DNA of 64,000 bases, from NCBI RefSeq assembly GCF_016464305.1, contig NZ_JAEIOJ010000002.1:558001-622000 (forward strand), written 5' to 3'. The position numbers were made by a program, and so were the translations under genes. Source of the DNA: Umezawaea beigongshangensis. Lineage in GTDB: Bacteria; Actinomycetota; Actinomycetes; Mycobacteriales; Pseudonocardiaceae. The notes under the pieces were generated by a model. It was not told the origin of the DNA. It was given only the letters and a program-made list of their open reading frames with translations, and ran no database searches. Shown here in pieces: positions 59,965 to 64,000 of this stretch; the first letter of the stretch is position 1; every line of letters starts with the position of its first letter.

Positions 59965-61431
59965 ATGACCCCCGACGAGATCGCCGCGATCGACGGCGGA
60001 CGCCCGCTCGTGTTCCGCGGCGCGACCGTGCTCACGATGGACGCCGCCGGGGTGGTCGAGAACGGCGACGTCCTCGTGACCGGTGGCACGATCACCGCCG
60101 TCGGCCGCGCGCTGGAGGTCCCGGAGGGGACCGTGGAGGTGGACGCGACCGACGGGATCGTGATGCCCGGCATGGTGGACACGCACCGCCACATGTGGCA
60201 GACGGCGCTGCGCGGGCTCGGCGCGGACTGGACGCTCACCCAGTACTTCGTCTTCTACTACCTGAACTGGGGCAAGATCCACCGGCCGGAGGACGTGCAC
60301 GCGGGCAACCTGCTCTCCGCGGTGGAGGCGGTGGACGCGGGCGTCACGACGACCCTCGACTGGTCGCACGGGCTGCGCACGATCGACCACGCCGAGGCGG
60401 CCGTCGACGCCCTGGAGCGCGCGCCCGGCCGGTTCGTCCTCGCCCACGGCAACATCTTCGACGCGCCCTGGGAGTGGGCCACCGGCGCCGACTTCCGCAG
60501 CTTCGCCGAACGGCGCTTCGGCTCCCGCGACGACATGCTCGGCTTCCAGCTGGCCTTCGACGTCACCGCCGATCCCGCGTTCCCGGAGCGGGCGGCGTTC
60601 GAGGCGGCGCGGGAGATGGGGCTGCGGGTCACGACGCACGCCGGCGTGTGGGGCGCGACGAACGACGAGAGCATCCGGCTCATGTGGGAGCACGGCGTGA
60701 TGACGCCGGACGTCACCTACGTCCACGCCACCACGCTCGACCAGGACTCCTACCAGCGCATCGCCGCCACCGGCGGCTCGGTGTCGGTGTCCACGGAGAG
60801 CGAGCAGAGCGCCGGGCAGGGCTACCCGCCCACCTGGCAGCTGCGCAAGCACGGCATCCCGGTGTCCCTGTCGGTGGACACCAGCGTGTGGTGGAGCGCC
60901 GACCTGTTCTCCGCCATGCGCGCGACGCTGTCGGCCGACCGCTCGCGCGAGCACCTGGAGGCCCACGCGCGCGGCGAGACCGTCGTGCACAACGCGCTGC
61001 GGGCCGAGGACGTCGTCCGCTGGGCCACCATCGGCGGCGCCGCAGCCCTCGGGCTGGACTCGCTGATCGGCAGCGTCACCGCCGGCAAGAGGGCCGACCT
61101 GCTGCTGATCAAGAACGAGCGCTCACCGGCGATGTACCCGCTGCTCAACCCCTACGGCACCGTCGTCTACCAGGCCGGACGCGGCGACGTGAACACCGTG
61201 CTGGTCGACGGTCGCGTGGTCAAGCACGACGGGGTGCTGGTCGGCACGGACCTCGCCGCCGCCAAGGACGCGGTGCGCGGCACGGTCGAGCACGTGCGCT
61301 CGACGATGGGCGAGCAGGCCTGGCAGGAGAGCCTCTCCCCCGAGCTGCCGACCGCCGAGCGCGTTCCCGACCCGTACACCTACACCGACCACGACGGCGG
61401 TCCCGAGCGGCGCCGCCCCGCGGGCGGCTGA
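59965..61431 (+). CDS. amidohydrolase, cytosine deaminase / TrzN-like family
   Basis: ATG at 59965, preceded by CGAGGTGAAG, gives 488 residues. The metal-dependent hydrolase core is complete: VDTHRHMWQTALRGLG (H-x-H), THAGVWG, VHATTLDQDSY and the aspartate in SLSVDTSVWWSADLF. A beta-sandwich is split over both ends (FRGATVLTMDAAGVVENGDVLV; GKRADLLLIKNERSP). It probably deaminates or dechlorinates a nitrogen heterocycle; the substrate is unknown. The strong palindrome before it implies substrate-inducible control, possibly by the FadR-type regulator 1 kb downstream. Confidence 0.88.
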   Translation: MTPDEIAAIDGGRPLVFRGATVLTMDAAGVVENGDVLVTGGTITAVGRALEVPEGTVEVDATDGIVMPGMVDTHRHMWQTALRGLGADWTLTQYFVFYYLNWGKIHRPEDVHAGNLLSAVEAVDAGVTTTLDWSHGLRTIDHAEAAVDALERAPGRFVLAHGNIFDAPWEWATGADFRSFAERRFGSRDDMLGFQLAFDVTADPAFPERAAFEAAREMGLRVTTHAGVWGATNDESIRLMWEHGVMTPDVTYVHATTLDQDSYQRIAATGGSVSVSTESEQSAGQGYPPTWQLRKHGIPVSLSVDTSVWWSADLFSAMRATLSADRSREHLEAHARGETVVHNALRAEDVVRWATIGGAAALGLDSLIGSVTAGKRADLLLIKNERSPAMYPLLNPYGTVVYQAGRGDVNTVLVDGRVVKHDGVLVGTDLAAAKDAVRGTVEHVRSTMGEQAWQESLSPELPTAERVPDPYTYTDHDGGPERRRPAGG

Positions 61432-61434
61432 GCG

Positions 61435-62250
61435 TCAGAACAGGGCCTGCATGATCGGCAGGAACAGCCGGTCGCGGTCCCCCGACGGCACCTGGCCCCT
61501 GGTCATGATCGCGGTCGCGCCCCGCGCGGTGAGCCCGTGCTCGACGGCCCACCGCGCGAGGGCGGGGTGCCGGTGGTCCACGTCGAGGCGCACCGGTCCG
61601 GCGGAGTCCTCGGCGAGGTCGGCGATCAGAGCGCGCGCGGTGGCCTCGTCCGCCGCGCACACCGGGCCGACGATCGTGGTCTCGCCGTTGTGCCACGTGC
61701 AGCCGTAGCCGGTGATCACACCGTCCACCTCGGCCACCCGCCGGTGCTCGGTGATCGCCGCGAAGCGGGCGAGCACGGACGTGCGGTCGACGGCGTGCAC
61801 GGCCGCGTCGATCTCCAGGACCGCGGGGACGTCGCCGTCCGCGGTGAACCGCGTCGTGCGCGGCCCGGCCGAGCGCCAGGGGCCGACGTGCGTGGTGACG
61901 TGCCCGGTGACGCGGAAGTCGAACTTCTCGTACAGCGGACGGCCGGCGTCGGTGGCGTAGAGCGTCATCGGCACGGTGCCGGCCCGCTCCACCGCGTGCT
62001 GCACCAGCGCCCTGCCGATGCCGCGCCCGCCGTGCGCGGTGGCCACCAGGACCATGCTGACGGCGACCAGGTCGTCGTCGAACCCGGTGCTCACCGTCGT
62101 CCCGACCAGCTTCCCGTCCTCGACGGCCCCGTACACCTCCGCGACGTCGAACAGCATCGCCCACTTGTCCCGATCGGGGGACCAGCCGCGGTCGAGCGAC
62201 AGGGCGACGCAGGACTCCAGGTGGTCCGCGGAGAGCCGACGGATGCGCAT
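61435..62250 (-). CDS. two-domain GNAT acetyltransferase
   Basis: The 271-residue protein has an N-terminal GNAT domain with the acetyl-CoA loop VATAHGGRGIGRALVQHAV near residues 69-87. A second GNAT-like domain (residues ~140-271) carries VDGVITGYGCTWHNGETTIVGPV and a substrate-capping end. This tandem form is common in actinobacteria; the substrate is unknown. It converges on the amidohydrolase gene with a 3-base gap. CAGCGT lies seven bases before the ATG at 62250, another possible leaderless start. Confidence 0.9.
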   Translation of the reverse strand: MRIRRLSADHLESCVALSLDRGWSPDRDKWAMLFDVAEVYGAVEDGKLVGTTVSTGFDDDLVAVSMVLVATAHGGRGIGRALVQHAVERAGTVPMTLYATDAGRPLYEKFDFRVTGHVTTHVGPWRSAGPRTTRFTADGDVPAVLEIDAAVHAVDRTSVLARFAAITEHRRVAEVDGVITGYGCTWHNGETTIVGPVCAADEATARALIADLAEDSAGPVRLDVDHRHPALARWAVEHGLTARGATAIMTRGQVPSGDRDRLFLPIMQALF

Positions 62251-62504
62251 GTCACCGACGCTGCCAGACGGGACCGCGATCGTCCGAACAGATTTTCGTC
62301 ACAGGGCGACGGCGGCCCGCGGCGGACCACCTCGTCCGTGGCGTCGCGCGGCAGCGGCACCACCCCGTGCCGGGCGAGCCGGTGCGGACGAACTCCCCCG
62401 GCTCCACCGCGGCCGGGCGCGCCGTGCGGGGTCCAGGAGGCGACCGGGAGACGACCAGGCGGCGACCCGCCGGGACCCGCGCCACGGGTGTCCGGCGTCC
62501 GGGG

Positions 62505-63242
62505 TCAGGCCAGAAAGCCGCGCAGCAGCGACGCGGTGCCCTCCAGGTGCTCGGCCATCGCGACGCGCGCGGCGGCCGGATCGCCGTCGAGGATGCTCGT
62601 CACGATGCGCTCGTGCTGCTCGTTGGAGTGCGCCAGGTTGGGCTCCAGCAGCGGGATCGACTCCAGCAGCTCGTTGACGCGCATCCGCACGTCGGCGACG
62701 GCCGCGGTGAGCGAGGGCGACCCGGTGACCTCGGCGACGGCCAGGTGCAGCCGGGAGTCCTTGCGGCGGTACTCCCCCAGGTCGGCGGCGGACGCCTCGG
62801 CGAGGCGGGCGCGCAGGTTGCGCCGCTCGTCCGGTCCGAGGGAGCGGCCCGCGGCGATCTCGGCGGCGCTCGTCTCCAGGGCGCGGCGCAGGGTGATCGC
62901 GTCGGCCAGCTCCGCGCCGCCACCGGGCTCCGGCTCCGGTGACGACGCGGGCAGGACGTCGTTGACGAACGTGCCGCCGTAGCGGCCTCGCCGCGACTCC
63001 ACGTACCCGGCCTGCTGCAACGACCGGATGGCCTCGCGCAGCGTGACGCGGCTGACGCCGAGCCTCGTGGCGAGCTCCCGCTCGGCGGGCAACCGCTCCC
63101 CCGGCTCGGCGACGCCGAGCCGGATCGCCTGCATCAGCCGCTCCACCGTCTCCTCGAAGGTGTTGCCCGCGCGCACCGGCCGGAAGACGGCTGCGTCCGC
63201 CGTGGACGGTCGGTCCCCCTGCCGCGGCCCGGTCATCTGCAC
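62505..63242 (-). CDS. GntR/FadR-type regulator with FCD domain
   Basis: The 245-residue protein has an N-terminal winged helix (ERLMQAIRLGVAEPGERLPAERELATRLGVSRVTLREAIRSLQQAGYVESRRGRYGGTFV) and a C-terminal FCD helical ligand domain (RALETSAAEIAAGRSL, then DSRLHLAVAEVTGSP and HERIVTSILDGDPAAA). FCD regulators repress catabolic genes until their organic acid inducer binds. It begins 3 bases after the short-chain dehydrogenase stop, so the two form one operon. The 254-base gap downstream (62251-62504) shows no gene. Confidence 0.95.
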   Translation of the reverse strand: MQMTGPRQGDRPSTADAAVFRPVRAGNTFEETVERLMQAIRLGVAEPGERLPAERELATRLGVSRVTLREAIRSLQQAGYVESRRGRYGGTFVNDVLPASSPEPEPGGGAELADAITLRRALETSAAEIAAGRSLGPDERRNLRARLAEASAADLGEYRRKDSRLHLAVAEVTGSPSLTAAVADVRMRVNELLESIPLLEPNLAHSNEQHERIVTSILDGDPAAARVAMAEHLEGTASLLRGFLA

Positions 63243-63245
63243 GGC

Positions 63246-64000
63246 CTACAGGGGTGTGACGTACGCGCCGGAGATGCCGCCGTCGACGAGGAAGTTCGAC
63301 GCGGTGATGAACGACGAGTCGTCGCTGGCGAGGAACGCCACGGCCGCGGCGATCTCCTCCGGCTCGGCGAAGCGGCCCATCGGCACGTGCACCAGGCGGC
63401 GCGCGGCCCGCTCGGCGTCCTTGGCGAACAGCTCCTCGAGCAACGGGGTGTTCACCGGTCCGGGCGACAGCGCGTTGACGCGGATGCCGGAGCGGGCGAA
63501 CTGCACGCCCAGTTCGCGGCTCATCGCGAGCACACCGCCCTTGGAGGCGGTGTAGGAGATCTGCGAGGTGGCCGCGCCCATCGTGGCGACGAACGACGCG
63601 GTGTTGATGATCGATCCCCTGCCCTGCCGCTGCATGTGCGGCAGCGCGTGCTTGCAACACAGGTACACCGAGGTGAGGTTGACCTGCTGCACCCGGTTCC
63701 ACGCCTCGATGCCGGTGGTCAGGATCGAGTCGTCGTCGGGCGGGGAGATCCCGGCGTTGTTGAACGCCACGTCCACCGAGCCGAGGGTGTCGGCCGTGGT
63801 CTGGAACAGGGCGGCGACCTGCTCCTCGTCGGTGACGTCGACCTGCGTGTACACGCCGTCGACCGCGTCGGCCGCCGCCTTGCCCGCGTCGGGGTCGACG
63901 TCGGCCACGACGACCCGCGCGCCCTCGGCGGCGAGCCTGCGCACGGAGGCGAGGCCGATGCCGCTGCCACCGCCGGTCACGACGGCCACGCGGCCCTCGA
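63246..64000 (-). CDS. short-chain dehydrogenase/reductase, N terminus cut by the window edge
   Basis: About 250 residues are visible. The frame is open to base 64000, the sequence before the GTG at 63989 encodes EGRVAVVTGG-type residues, so the true start is beyond the edge. Features are NAD(P)-binding TGGGSGIG, NNAGISPPD, catalytic serine and YTASK, and the C-terminal ASDDSSFITASNFLVDGG. It is a classical SDR of the 3-oxoacyl-ACP-reductase-like group. In relatives an SDR-FadR pair often sits beside glutamine synthetase-like and aldehyde dehydrogenase genes for amine breakdown, which cannot be checked here. Confidence 0.93.
   Translation of the reverse strand, partial: EGRVAVVTGGGSGIGLASVRRLAAEGARVVVADVDPDAGKAAADAVDGVYTQVDVTDEEQVAALFQTTADTLGSVDVAFNNAGISPPDDDSILTTGIEAWNRVQQVNLTSVYLCCKHALPHMQRQGRGSIINTASFVATMGAATSQISYTASKGGVLAMSRELGVQFARSGIRVNALSPGPVNTPLLEELFAKDAERAARRLVHVPMGRFAEPEEIAAAVAFLASDDSSFITASNFLVDGGISGAYVTPL

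Noticed and set aside
62251-62504. Minus-strand frame with residues like PAGRRLVVSRSPPG and VEPGEFVRTGS, resembling a hydrolase fragment.
   Set aside because: Too short and without a clear start; similarity is too weak to call a pseudogene.

Overview
The window looks like chromosomal DNA of a very GC-rich actinobacterium. A mycothiol-type DinB protein, an ergothioneine cluster, F420-type enzymes, phosphatidylinositol mannoside genes, GTG starts and many GTGA/ATGA gene overlaps point to the Pseudonocardiales (Saccharothrix, Lentzea or Actinosynnema type). That placement is inferred from gene content, not from a database match. No rRNA, tRNA, CRISPR array, prophage or insertion sequence was seen.

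Left part (1-24 kb, mostly accessory or mixed): the 3' end of aconitase; a DUF4291 gene; a three-gene operon with an FchA-type cyclohydrolase, a FolD lacking the cyclohydrolase lysine, and a membrane protein; a NarL-type two-component pair; a DedA gene; a secreted tripeptidyl aminopeptidase; the ergothioneine operon egtABCD without egtE; the aconitase repressor gene acnR, here about 12 kb from its usual partner; an MFS exporter whose frame runs without a stop into an F420/PPOX protein; an ABC-2 transporter with its own two-component system; a P450; and an unusual LGFP-repeat protein.

Right part (24-59 kb): a backbone resembling the M. tuberculosis order thrS-HIT-pgsA-patA-pimA-nudix-pdxS-pdxT-yebC is kept on the minus strand, but split. 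Between the nudix gene and pdxS lie EF-G2, a VOC gene with a MerR-type promoter, and a full reductive pyrimidine degradation cluster: NCS1 transporter, dihydropyrimidinase, beta-ureidopropionase, aminotransferase, malonate-semialdehyde dehydrogenase, PucR regulator and an LLM flavin-type oxidoreductase that may fill the missing first step. Between pdxS and pdxT lie a RICIN-like protein, an AzlCD exporter with a XRE-cupin regulator, a GH31 glycosidase, an acyl-CoA oxidase, and an Lrp regulator facing a Cys/Met gamma-lyase and amino acid permease.

Right end (59-64 kb): a glyoxalase-like protein, an amidohydrolase behind a perfect 13-bp-arm palindrome, a two-domain acetyltransferase, a FadR-type regulator and a truncated short-chain dehydrogenase. 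Recurring non-coding structure includes leaderless promoters (TANNNT, 6-7 bases, start codon), bidirectional hairpin terminators between convergent genes, and clusters of a 22-bp repeat that abut stop codons.
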